A stretch of DNA of 64,000 nucleotides from Cordilura impudica (taxonomy: Eukaryota; Arthropoda; Insecta; Diptera; Scathophagidae), in the NCBI GenBank assembly GCA_963682025.1, contig OY821519.1, positions 141,784,429 through 141,848,428 on the forward strand, read 5' to 3'. Below are positions 55,282 to 64,000 of the stretch, one piece after another (position 1 is the first letter of the stretch; each line of letters begins with the position of its first letter). The notes below the pieces were generated by a model. It ran no database searches. It was not told the DNA's origin and was given only the letters and a program-made list of their open reading frames with translations. The translations under genes were made by a program, and so were the position numbers.

Positions 55282-55575
55282 TAAATGTGGAAAGGTCGAA
55301 TAGAAAACAAATATAATTTATTTTTTAATCTGTATATAATCTGATTTATTGATGTACTGCCACTAAAATTGCTTTGTTGAGACTCAAACGCAAGTTTTTC
55401 GTCGTATATTCCACTAAATATATTTTCGTATACTAACACATTAATATTTAAGCACACATGTTACATACATAAGTATTTAACTATTTATGCTATTTTAAGA
55501 TCTTCTTTAATCTATCGTCAACAATCCATTTTTTTTTTTAGTAAGCTTATTGCATTGTCTGTTTTTCTTTTGTAG

Positions 55576-56882
55576 ACAACAATCGCTGTTATCAGACGAA
55601 CAAGCCAAAGAAGTTGAGCAAATACTTTCAGCAGCACCTACGGTTGGTGTAGCCGTTGCAGCTGTAGTAGCAACAGTCACAACACCCACTAGCATTAAGA
55701 ATCTCACAGAGGAAGTGACATCACAAACGCCATTGCCAGCGGCAGAAAATCACAAGCAACAACAACAACAACAGCTACAGCAACATCAACATCAAAGGAA
55801 CGACGAGCAAAAGGATATACAACAGGAATCGGAAAAAGACACAAATAATTTCGAGGAACTCATATACAATGGCAAACACGAATTTATTACAACAACAATT
55901 CAACAGCAACAACATCATATCATCAACAACAATAATATAAATGTCCAAACAACTGCTGCGACTGTAGTTTATAGCCATAATGAATATGATGGTGATGATG
56001 ATGACGACGAGACTAATGTAAATAAAGACGACGACGATGATGAGGACGACGACGACGACGACATAGAGTGTGTCGATATTGTGGGTATTGGCGCCACTTC
56101 TGTTTGTTTAAATTCAACATTTACGACCACATCATCAGTTGTACAAGACAACCAAGATAACACCAACACTACTGCCACAACAGCATCAACAAAAACCGAA
56201 GACGATGAACCAGAATGGTTGCGTGATGTCTTAGAGGCTCCTAAACGTAGTTTAGAAAATTTATTAATAGCATCACAATCGCAACAGCAACATTCGACTA
56301 ATAATAGTTTAACCCGTTCAGATTATAAGGATAAACATTCCGTTGAATCATCCCCCTCTTCGTCTTCATCCTCTTCAATACTCGCCAATGATGTGGTTTT
56401 GGTGACCACTGCCTCGAAAGTTGAAACCACATATGATGCAGCTAATGATAGTACCACCATTTATATATCTCAAACACAAACCGAACAACAATTATCTCCC
56501 GATAAACATCACGATCATCAAGAATCATCTTCTTCCATATTAAATCGTTCATTTATACAAGATTCCTCTTGCAGTTCAACATTACAACACAATAATAACA
56601 CAGCTGAATCATTGCTCGAGTCGATAGTGTCCGTTGAATCAACACAATCGGATGCAACATTAAATCAGACAACAACTATCGATGATAGTATTATATCGAG
56701 TAAACATAATTCCACTTATTCGTTGGGTGATAATGAACAACTACAGTCTTTGAATACAACCACTGAATTAGATGATTCACAATTTTATATACCCGAATAT
56801 CCGCCAGTACGCAGTAAAGAGGTTTATGTTGAATCGGGTGTGCATTACTTTGAAGATGGTAACTTTTGGATGGAAGTACCAG
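55576..56882 (+). CDS. Large internal exon of an unidentified fly gene
   Basis: An acceptor site preceded by a pyrimidine tract ends in TTTTGTAG at 55575, and a good donor CAG|GTAATT follows 56882. The exon completes a split codon at its start (one base) and leaves one base at its end. Its about 435 residues begin QQSLLSDEQAKEVEQIL, then an Ala/Val/Thr stretch, a polyglutamine run (about 61-75), an acidic DDDDDEDDDD run (about 143-170, with IECVDIVGIG after it), a block EPEWLRDVLEAPKRSLENLL (about 210-230), long Ser/Thr/Gln-rich linkers, and a final block IPEYPPVRSKEVYVESG and GVHYFEDGNFWMEVPG. The mix of disordered linkers with short conserved blocks suggests a scaffold or regulatory protein. 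No enzyme domain is visible. The open frame runs on past the donor to a stop at 56956, but that part reads like intron. I cannot name the gene. Confidence 0.85.
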
Positions 56883-57180
56883 GTAATTTAAATGTATATT
56901 ATTTAAATCTTAAAACATTCGAAAACATGCTAGGAGAACATGCTGCATTAAGCTAGCATTCTCTATAAAACGTGCATATTTTTGTACTGTTAGCCAAAGT
57001 ATTTAAATTATTTAATATTGTAACAGGTGTGTCTTTACATGCACGCCCCATTCAATTACATCCGGATATGTATATTATGACTAGACATGTCAATTCCATT
57101 CTATCCGAATAACAAATCATAAAAAATATATGAGCTTATTAAAATGTCAAAAATGGTTGAAACAAATGAATCGGATGATA
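56883..57180. other. Intron after the host exon
   Basis: It starts with GTAATTTA. No coding sequence follows before the LINE at 57197. Confidence 0.55.
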
Positions 57181-57196
57181 GGTTTCACTATTGGCT

Positions 57197-57899
57197 GAAG
57201 ACTCAATGTTGTATCTTGACCCATAGGGCCATGGATTCAACAATGTCATCTGTATATATGGGTGGTACAGGTATTGAGGAGTCGGATACTCTTGATGTTC
57301 TAGGCATGAGAATTCAATGTGATGTTCGTTGGAACGAGCATGTTTTTCAAGTGTCGAAAGAAGCATTCAAGTGTCTTGGTTTTCTAAAACGATGCAAAAA
57401 TTACTTCACTCCCTCTGACATCCTTAAAATCTATACCACTTACATCCGACCGAAAATAGAATACAACTCCCATATATGGGCAGGAGCTTCAAAGTCTATT
57501 TTGGAGCTACTGGACCGTGTGCAAAGGAGGGCGTTGATGCTCATCAATGACAGTAGGGTATCCAATTCTATTGACTCATTGGAACATCGTCGGAATGTGG
57601 GTTGTGTATCACTGTTCTATAGATACTATCATGGGAAATGTTCTTCTGCGATTAGCGAACTTATTCCAAGTGCCCGAGTTTCGGTTCGCTCTACCCGCTT
57701 CTCTAGTAGATCACATCCGTTTGTAGTTTATTGTCCAGTTGACCGCACAACGCATTATTCGTTTATCAGTCGAACTAGCCGTATGTGGAATAAACTCCCC
57801 GCACAGGTCTTTCCTGACAGTTGTAATCTAATAAAATTTAAGTCAAATATTCACAAACAGTACTCCCTCTTTCCTCCTTCCCATAACCTATTTTCCTGA
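57197..57899 (+). CDS. LINE ORF2 C-terminal fragment, open
   Basis: The frame is open from 57144; about 234 residues from 57197 belong to the LINE. Blocks include MDSTMSSVYMGGTGIEE, LDVLGMRIQCDVRWNEHVFQ, KEAFKCLGFLKRCKNYFTPS, TTYIRPKIEYNSHIWAGAS, LLDRVQRRALMLI and RTSRMWNKLPAQVFPD. This is the segment after the reverse-transcriptase palm (thumb and C-terminal domain) of CR1/Jockey-group elements. The palm itself, with the catalytic aspartates, is missing. With no frameshift or stop, this is the youngest-looking of the three copies. Any expression would depend on the host transcript. Confidence 0.9.
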
Positions 57900-57976
57900 G
57901 ATCAACACAATGCAGTGCATCTGTAGGGACATCCCCTGAGTGTTGGTTAATAAATTAAAAAAAAAATAAAAAAATT
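57197..57976 (+). mobile_element. 5'-truncated CR1-like LINE in the host intron
   Basis: This is a 3' end of the LINE family also seen at 646-1410 and 27318-28370. It holds an unbroken C-terminal reading frame to 57899 and ends in an A-rich tail (57950-57976). The word GGTTTCACTATTGGCT occurs just before it (57181-57196) and 38 bases after the tail (58015-58030); this may be its target duplication or part of a local tandem repeat. Confidence 0.85.
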
Positions 57977-57980
57977 TCAT

Positions 57981-58079
57981 TGACATGACATTCAGTGATC
58001 TTTCTAATCGAATCGGTTTCACTATTGGCTAATTGCATAGTGACAGACATGACATTCAGTGATATTTCTAATCGAATAT
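57981..58079. repeat. Short direct repeat GACATGACATTCAGTGAT
   Basis: About 33 bases starting GACATGACATTCAGTGAT and ending TTTCTAATCGAAT occur at 57982 and again 65 bases later at 58047, with one or two changes. Between them lies GGTTTCACTATTGGCT, itself repeated upstream at 57181. Confidence 0.85.
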
Positions 58080-58315
58080 TATACAGTAAAAGTTTTTCAT
58101 TGTTCATAAAAGTATACAAAATTATGCAGACAACATACATATTTATCATTAGAAAAAGTGAGAAAGTATTATTGTTATTTATAATTGGGGGGCAAAATCC
58201 CGTGGTGACAGACATGACAACAAACAGACATCATGTTAAAATGTTTGTAAAACATAGAAAAGCTCTGTAGTTCTTTGTATTACAAATAAGAAACAGTTAT
58301 TTATAGTTAATATAA

Positions 58316-60924
58316 CACCGCGTTATAAAAACGAGCTTTTGTTCTGTCCTACGAACCAAATATACTTTTTCGGAAGGGGGAGAAAAAATAAAAATACACG
58401 TGTATCGGCGATTTTCATATACACTTCAGAATTTTTTTTTTTATGTATAAAGTATAAAGCTCGTAGTGTCCGTCTGTCCGCCTGTGTGAAAGACTTTGGA
58501 TCGATTTTTAACCCTTTTTCCGCGATCCAATCGAGCTGAATTTTTGCAGGCAGACTCGTGGAAATGTCTGTAACACGTCAAATTTAAAAAAAAAAATAGA
58601 TTTTTATCAATTCTCAGATTTTCCTGATTTTTTTTTTTTTTAAAAATGGTTATCGGTTTTTTTTGTGACGATTTCAGTTCGTTAAAAAACCGATTTTTTT
58701 TTTTATTAATTTTGTTATATTAAAATTAAAAATTGTTACATTAAAAATTTCAATGCTTTGAAAGAATCTTAGGCCTTATATTTTTGCGGTTGTAAGCATT
58801 TGTGTCAGTATCGCGACAAATAGACCAACAGTATTCGCCAAGCATATTCGTAATATCTTGTCCTTTAAAGCGCTTTTCAATAGCCGCAATGTCCTGATGG
58901 AACCTTTCGCCATGCTCATCGCTACAAGCTCCTAAATCATCAGGGAAAAAATCTAAATGATTGTGAAGAAAATGGATCTTTAGCGACATTAATATGCCCA
59001 TTTCGCCACATGCCGAAATCATTACTGCGACAATATTTTTATAATTGGCAGCTCGTTTGTTGCCAAGAAACTGCTCAATAACGGCAACTGTGCCTTTCCA
59101 TGCACGTTGTTCGACAGCATTCAATTTTTATGAAAATTCATAACTTGCAACTATTTTTTTTATCTGCGGACCATTGAAAACACCTTAAATCATACACATC
59201 ATTAAAAAAAATAAAGTTACTGAATGACTTCTTAAAAAAATACCTGCATGAATCTTTGCGCCGCTCAATTTCGGAAAAATTTTGCGCAAACTTGCAATCG
59301 CCTCGCCCTCACGATCCAGTTTTTTAACAAAATTTGATACGAGACCGAGTTTAATGTGTAGTGGTGGCAAAATGATTTGAGATGGCTGCACCAATGGTAG
59401 ATTCTCCATACTTTCTACGCCTACTTTGTAGCATGTTCGCGGCTTCCACTTAAATTCAGTGTAATGCTGATCTCTTTTGCGACCTTCCCATGTACACAAA
59501 AAGCACTGGTGGGTTGGAAATCCACGCTTAACACCCATGAGTAATCCGATCACTTTCAGATCGCAGCATATTTTCCAATTATGCTCTTGGTACTTTATCA
59601 GCTGTAATATTAATTCCGTGCCTTCGTATGTTTCTTTGAGGTTTGGCATATGCGATCGGGACAGATGGATGTTTGTTACCGATATGAAGCAGCACGACTT
59701 TAAGGCTGTTGACCGATGCATCGATGAAAAGTCGCCACTCTGAAATATGAGGGTAACCAATTTTTGCAAACATTGAATCAATATCATAACAATAAGCCAG
59801 GTTTTTTCCCCGATCTTCGTGCAATTTAAAAAATTCGTCAAATGGAATAGTGCTACGTCGATCACGAGCGGCTGTTATTTTAAAATCAGCCGCCACTATA
59901 TTCCACTGCTTAAAGCGTGATGCAAATAGTTCCGCTGTTCTCCTCGACAAATTTCCGTCTCGTACAAGGTCATTGAAGTCGGCTTGCGTTACTAAATGCG
60001 GCACTGCAGTCTCAAGTTCACTGGGTGTTGGTACAAATTCCGATACTTCTGGACTCTCGCATCTCGCATTCGGTGCAAGAAATGTTAATAGCATTGTTGG
60101 TACTACTGTTGGTTCTCCATGGCTTAATACGGGAACATCATCAAAAAACTTCACTGAAGCCGCTATACGTTCTTCTGGTGAGTACAGAACCGCTGGAATA
60201 ACCGATTCTACATTAGCGTAGCGAATTTTGTTGCGGCGAAGTATTGTACCCTTTAGTTTGAGTAAAAGTTATGCAAAATTAGCACAATTCATTGCAGTGC
60301 TCCGTACGTGGTAGCCAAATTGTTGGTACAGCGTACTTTATTGTTGACCTTCCATCAGTAAACTTGCATAAATTTCTATAGCAATAGTCGCAGACGACTT
60401 CCGGAGTATATCACAAGTAAGGAACATAAGCAGTCTTGAATATTTTCTGAAACGAATTAACCACTGTTTTCGTAATATTTTTCAAATTTTTACTTGGTGC
60501 GAATAAGCCACAAATGTAACAAAAGTTAGTTCGAGTCGGACACTGTATTTTTCGGAACGCTTTAGTAATTTAAAACTATGCTGAAAAAAGTGCAAAAAAA
60601 AAGATTTTTTTTTATAAAAAAAAATTCAGGAAAATCTGAGAATTGATAAAAATCAATTTTTTTTTTTTAATTTGACGTGATACAGACATTTCCAAGAGTC
60701 TGCCAGCAAAAATTCAGCGCGATTGGATCACGGAAAAAGGGTTAAAAATCTATCCAAAGTTTTTCACACAGGCGGACAGACGGACACTATGAGCTTTATA
60801 CTTTATACATAAAAAAAATTCTGACGTGTACATGAAAATCGCCGATATACGTGTATTTTTATTTTTTCTCCCCTCTCCGAAAAAGTATATTTGGTTCATA
60901 GGACAGAATGTGTGTAACGCGGTG
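58316..60924 (-). mobile_element. Long-TIR DNA transposon, family L copy 2
   Basis: Terminal inverted repeats of about 315 bp start with CACCGCGTTA on each side and are flanked by TAA (58313-58315 and 60925-60927). Inside the arms the words TTCTGTCCTA, CGTGTATCGGCG-like, GTCCGTCTGTCCGCCTGTGT and GACATTTCCA align in order. A transposase-like gene lies on the minus strand between them. Ends starting CAC with a 3-bp duplication would fit the CACTA/Chapaev group, and TAA would also fit Harbinger; the protein fits neither clearly. At 2.6 kb it may be close to full length. Confidence 0.9.
58744..60560 (-). pseudogene. Family L transposase-like gene with conserved intron, broken
   Basis: Reading down from 60560 on the minus strand: CPTRTNFCYICGLFAPSKN, then YTPEVVCDYCYRNLC, YAVPTIWLPRTEHCNELC and FC, a cysteine-rich N-terminus like that of copy 1. 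One stop (near 60277) and one frameshift (near 60250) follow. The main part has KKFFDDVPVL-like and FVPTPSELETAVPHLVT blocks, CYDIDSMFAKIGYPHI, SEWRLFIDASVNSLKVVLL, YAKPQRNIRRHGINI, THQCFLCTWEGRKRDQHY and LPPLHIKLGLVSNFVKKLDR. A 60-bp GT-AG intron (59184-59243) joins KIHAG to VFNGPQIKKI, then SLKIHFLHNHLDFFPDDLG and SDEHGERFHQDIAAIEKRF end the protein. Another frameshift lies near 59620. The transposase role is inferred from its place between TIRs. Confidence 0.85.
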
Positions 60925-61565
60925 TAAGAGCTAGTTTATTAATAAAGCAATAATTCTAAAATCAATTTTAGCAAAAAGAAGTATTTTGTAATGTGGCAGA
61001 CATGACACTCCCTTTAGTTTTAAAATTACCTAACTACAATTTTCCTTTCTTACTGGAAAAGTAGGGGCTATAAAAATACACATAACAAATTATTATCATA
61101 TTATCATACCCTTTTCTTTGAAATGGTATCAATGAAAATGTTTAACTTAAAATTTTAAAATTGGACCTAAGGTCGACCTTTGCATGGAATACCCTATTAT
61201 GGTCCATTATGATTTTCATCTTGTTCTTTAATAGCAGAGCTTCTACTATATTTCCCATCTCGATGACTTAAAGTAGGACAATGAAGTCCACCGAGTCTAA
61301 CTGGAATATTGTGTAATGAGTCAAGTCTAGTGTACGATAAGGTGATATGTTAGGTCAGATGATTTGCCCATTCCAACGCAAAGTCATATAGCCCATTGTG
61401 ATAGTATCGGAGGAAAAAGATGGATAAAATTAAGGAAAGATATGGAAAAACGAATTAAAAGTAGATAAGAAATATGGGCCACTATGATTTCGTACTAAAC
61501 TACTCTGATGTCCTTAAACACCCCAGATTGTCCTTTAGCAAATCGGAGAAGTGTTTTAGTTCTCT
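60925..61565. other. Non-coding stretch
   Basis: No gene is supported. It starts with a GGCAGACATGACACT phrase like the repeats at 57981-58079. The rest is unremarkable. Confidence 0.4.
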
Positions 61566-61639
61566 TTGGATATTGAAAGGACCCGATACATCTACTTAAA
61601 CATTTCCATTCGTTTTTGTTTCCAAGTTGTAAATAGCAG

Positions 61640-62030
61640 CAAGACTATACAGGATGGAATATACCATTATACAAAATTTTTTTTCGCGGCTATAGAAATT
61701 GCGCGAATCTCGGCCACGACATCCGAATATCAAGTTACCTCAACTGGATGGTATGGATCTGAACCACATCTGCACACCGCGCATGAAACAATCGATTTAT
61801 TGGAGCAACGATTTCCAGACTAAAGTATCTACCGAAATTCAGATGTCAATTGGTCGTCAAGATCGTGTGATTTAACGCCGTGAGATCTCTTTCTTTGGGG
61901 TTTTTTGAAATGTCAGATCTATATGAATAAACGGAAAGCAATTCCTGAGCTCAAGGCTGACATATACATTTTTGTGGATTATGGTCCATACATAATTGGA
62001 ACATGTCTACTTCACAATGTAATAAAAATA
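61640..62030 (+). pseudogene. Tc1/mariner-type transposase C-terminal remnant
   Basis: Broken plus-strand frames read HTAHETIDLLEQRFPD (61780), then NSDVNWSSRSCDLTP (61845) and LFLWGFLKCQIYMNKRKAIP (61885). The pattern H-TA...LL...F, followed by V-NWPPRSCDLTPLDFFLWG in family members, marks the region from the second to the third catalytic acid. A stop and small changes break it. The upstream catalytic part is lost. Confidence 0.8.
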
Positions 62031-62458
62031 TCATCACTCGCGATTAATTTTTAAATTAAATCATAATCTTTCTTAATGGGCCATGAAAAGAGTAAATTTT
62101 CAAATATAAACAATATCAAATAGAAATTAATATTATTAGGTAGACGTTTATATCGAGAAATAAAAAAAAATACATATTAATTTAAAAAATATAAATAAAC
62201 AATATAAAAATTGTATTAGGCAAAAATAAATGATATTAAACTAAGCGGAGCTGATTCTAAACTAAAAGTAGTTTACTACATGGAGTGAAAAGTACGTGAC
62301 CTAACATAGAGATGGCGTGATAAGTGCCAATTTTGTCTATTTATTCAGTAGGGCCAACTGTTAGCAAGAATTGTGTCAAAATTTCCTGATATTTCATTAA
62401 TTCGAAAAGAAGTTACCGTTATAAAAATGATGTTGCTTCTAAAATTTGAGAAAAAAAA

Positions 62459-63075
62459 TGGATTGCAAGGAGTTTCGGGGTTTGATTAAACAATGATTTT
62501 TGGTGGGAAAAAATACTGTCTAAGCCAAAGAATGGGTTGATTAAAACGTGGTATTGCGAATTTAAACGTGGTCGTACGAGCACAAATGATGCAGATCGTC
62601 CTTGTCGTAAAAATCAGGCATGTATTGGATGATCGAAAAATTATAGTAAGTGAGGTTGCTGGCATCATAAAGATATCAACAGAGCGAGTTCGGCATATAT
62701 TACATGATCATTTAAAGCTTTCTGCTCTGGGTGCCGCCATTTGTAACAGCTGGACAAAAACTGAAACGTGTTCATGATTAAAAGTATGGTTTGGAGATGT
62801 TTGAAGTAAATTCAACTGAATTTTTACGTCGATTTATAACAATGGATGAGACGTGAATTCATTATTATAACCAGAGTCCAATAGACAGTCTACGATTATT
62901 ATTTGTTCCCAAACTTTAAAAGATGGCTCCAGGGAAAGAGATATTCTACAAATGAAGAAGTCGTATCAGAGACGGAAGCCTTTTTTAATGGGTTTGACAA
63001 ATCTTATTTTTTCAAGGGTATTAAGATGCTAGAAGAAGTGCATTTCACTGAACGGAGATTACGTTGAAGAATAAA
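62459..63075 (+). pseudogene. Mariner transposase, heavily decayed
   Basis: The frames together give CKEFRGLIKQ and LVGKNTV (N-terminal helix-turn-helix, 62467), FKRGRTSTNDADRPCRKN (62565), IIKISTERVRHILHDHLKL (62665), then a weak MDET-like first catalytic block (62845), FPNFKRWLQGKRYSTNEEVV (62915) and EAFFNGFDKSYFFKGIKMLEE (62980). The order is that of a full mariner gene with the segment holding the second aspartate deleted. Many stops and frameshifts are present. Terminal repeats were not identified. Confidence 0.85.
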
Positions 63076-63392
63076 ATTGATTTCAAATCCAAGAAACTGG
63101 TTTTTCATAGTTAGGCCATGGAGTTTTCATTCTATATAGTACATTGGGAAAAGAAAAGAAAAATTTATATTGAAAACTAAAAATTGAAACAATGTCCATG
63201 AAGTACCCCCAAAAATAGTTTTAAAAAATGTATATTCATAATAAGTGATTTATCATGACTTCCTAAGAACTAGTTAAAATGTACTTCACAGGATCTACTA
63301 AACACAACTTCCGTCATATGACAAACCCATGTTAAGTTCATTGGTTATGATCCAAACTCTCACAACAACCGCATTCAAGAATGACATCTATT

Positions 63393-63640
63393 TCACCTTT
63401 TTTCTTCGCTGGACTGTCTTTCCAGCGTTTTCAGTAAAAATGATGATAGACCGCTTTGCCTGTAGTCCTTTGCGTTATAATGGCTTATCTTTCCCGCTTT
63501 GGAGATAAAGACCATTCTAACGACTCTCCATTCTGCTGGTATATATCCCGATGTCAAATTACCTGCGAAGATTCCTAGCAGCCGTGGCATTATTACATCT
63601 ATGGACTCTTACTGCCTTGAAAGGTTTTAAAGAACGTGTG
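63393..63640 (-). pseudogene. R1/Jockey-group LINE reverse-transcriptase scrap
   Basis: The minus strand encodes MPRLLGIFAGNLTSGYIPAE, then WRVVRMVFISKAGKISHYNA and KDYRQSGLSSFLLKTLER. This is the W..V.V.FI.K.GK......D.RPISL opening of the reverse transcriptase, with RPISL here changed to RQSGL. The frame ends in a stop shortly after. It differs from the other LINE families in this window. Confidence 0.85.
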
Positions 63641-64000
63641 GCCCATACAACTTAGCATTCATCGACTACTGATGTAATTTGTCCACATATGGAAATTGCG
63701 ACTCCTTTTCCTTTACCTTATCTCTGCAACCCAGAGAGTGATTATCTATTACAAGTTGTTGTTTTCCGCGAGATTGTTGTTCTCATAACACCATCGCCTA
63801 GTTGAATGTTTAATAAAATGAATTTTCATTCTTTACTGGCCTCAACTCTACTTTATAAATAGAGTTTTTCCGGTCGATTAAGCCATCCAGTTATTAGTTC
63901 TCCTGTCTTATTCGTTGAAATTAAAGAGAATGATTTTGAAGTTCGATATCATGTTATTTCAACTGATTAGTTTTCTCATTACATAGAATATCATTCACAC
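63641..64000. other. Non-coding end of window
   Basis: No gene is supported in the last 360 bases. Confidence 0.35.

Noticed and set aside
55507..56178. Minus-strand frames opposite the host exon
   Set aside because: They are antisense translations of CAA, GAC and TCA repeats in the exon.
59477..59743. Plus-strand open frame, and another at 59850-60221
   Set aside because: Both are antisense to the family L transposase-like gene, which has recognisable motifs on the minus strand.
1..64000. tRNA, rRNA, snRNA genes, or bacterial or viral segments
   Set aside because: No cloverleaf with A and B boxes, no rRNA signature and no bacterial-type gene cluster was seen on either strand; small RNAs could still be missed by eye.

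Overview
This is AT-rich nuclear DNA from a higher fly, most likely a calyptrate (blow fly, flesh fly or house fly relative). The evidence is CAA/CAG-rich open coding sequence of fly type, short GT-AG introns, many degenerate copies of a small fly-type Helitron, and crowded Jockey/CR1-like LINEs, mariner/Tc1 elements and a Penelope element. Species cannot be settled from the sequence alone. I found no rRNA, tRNA, CRISPR array or bacterial operon.

Only one stretch looks like a host gene: a large internal coding exon on the + strand at 55576-56882 (about 435 residues, glutamine-, serine/threonine- and acid-rich, ending in a conserved-looking block). Its other exons are not recognisable here and probably lie outside the window. 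Everything else is intronic or intergenic DNA built from transposable elements.

Layout. 1-1410: a terminal-inverted-repeat (TIR) element cut by the window edge, inserted into a CR1-like LINE on the - strand. 2606-2984: first of seven short Helitron copies. 4622-6515: about 1.9 kb of a heptanucleotide AAAAATT satellite. 8715-9386: a Transib-like element. 9390-11335: a mariner nest with a trapped LINE scrap. 11640-12110: a Tc1 remnant. 12381-14479: a hAT element with an exact 8-bp duplication and an internal minisatellite. 16661-18886: a CR1/Jockey-group LINE. 19143-21115: dispersed repeats and a Harbinger-like MITE. 22392-27240: LINE scrap, then a Penelope element split by a 2.57-kb DNA transposon carrying a broken transposase-like gene. 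27318-28370: LINE. 28757-30810: Helitron DNA with a helicase tail. 30903-32200: LINE. 33541-35168: second Transib-like element. 37622-41845: near full-length Jockey-like LINE bounded by a 14-bp duplication, with an initiator plus downstream promoter element in the expected place. 43553-46131 and 58316-60924: two diverged members of one long-TIR DNA transposon family whose transposase-like genes share a cysteine-rich N-terminus and an intron at the same codon phase. 49440-51228: tandem repeats, Tc1 remnant, foldback. 52129-54300: layered insertions. 57197-57976: intact 3' end of a LINE just downstream of the host exon. 61566-63640: mariner and LINE remnants.

The most interesting objects are (i) the two Transib-like elements, whose ends carry the same CACAGTG heptamer as vertebrate V(D)J recombination signals with an A-rich stretch about 23 bases further in and GC-rich 5-bp target duplications, (ii) the transposon with subterminal repeats that splits Penelope, and (iii) the long-TIR family with the conserved intron.
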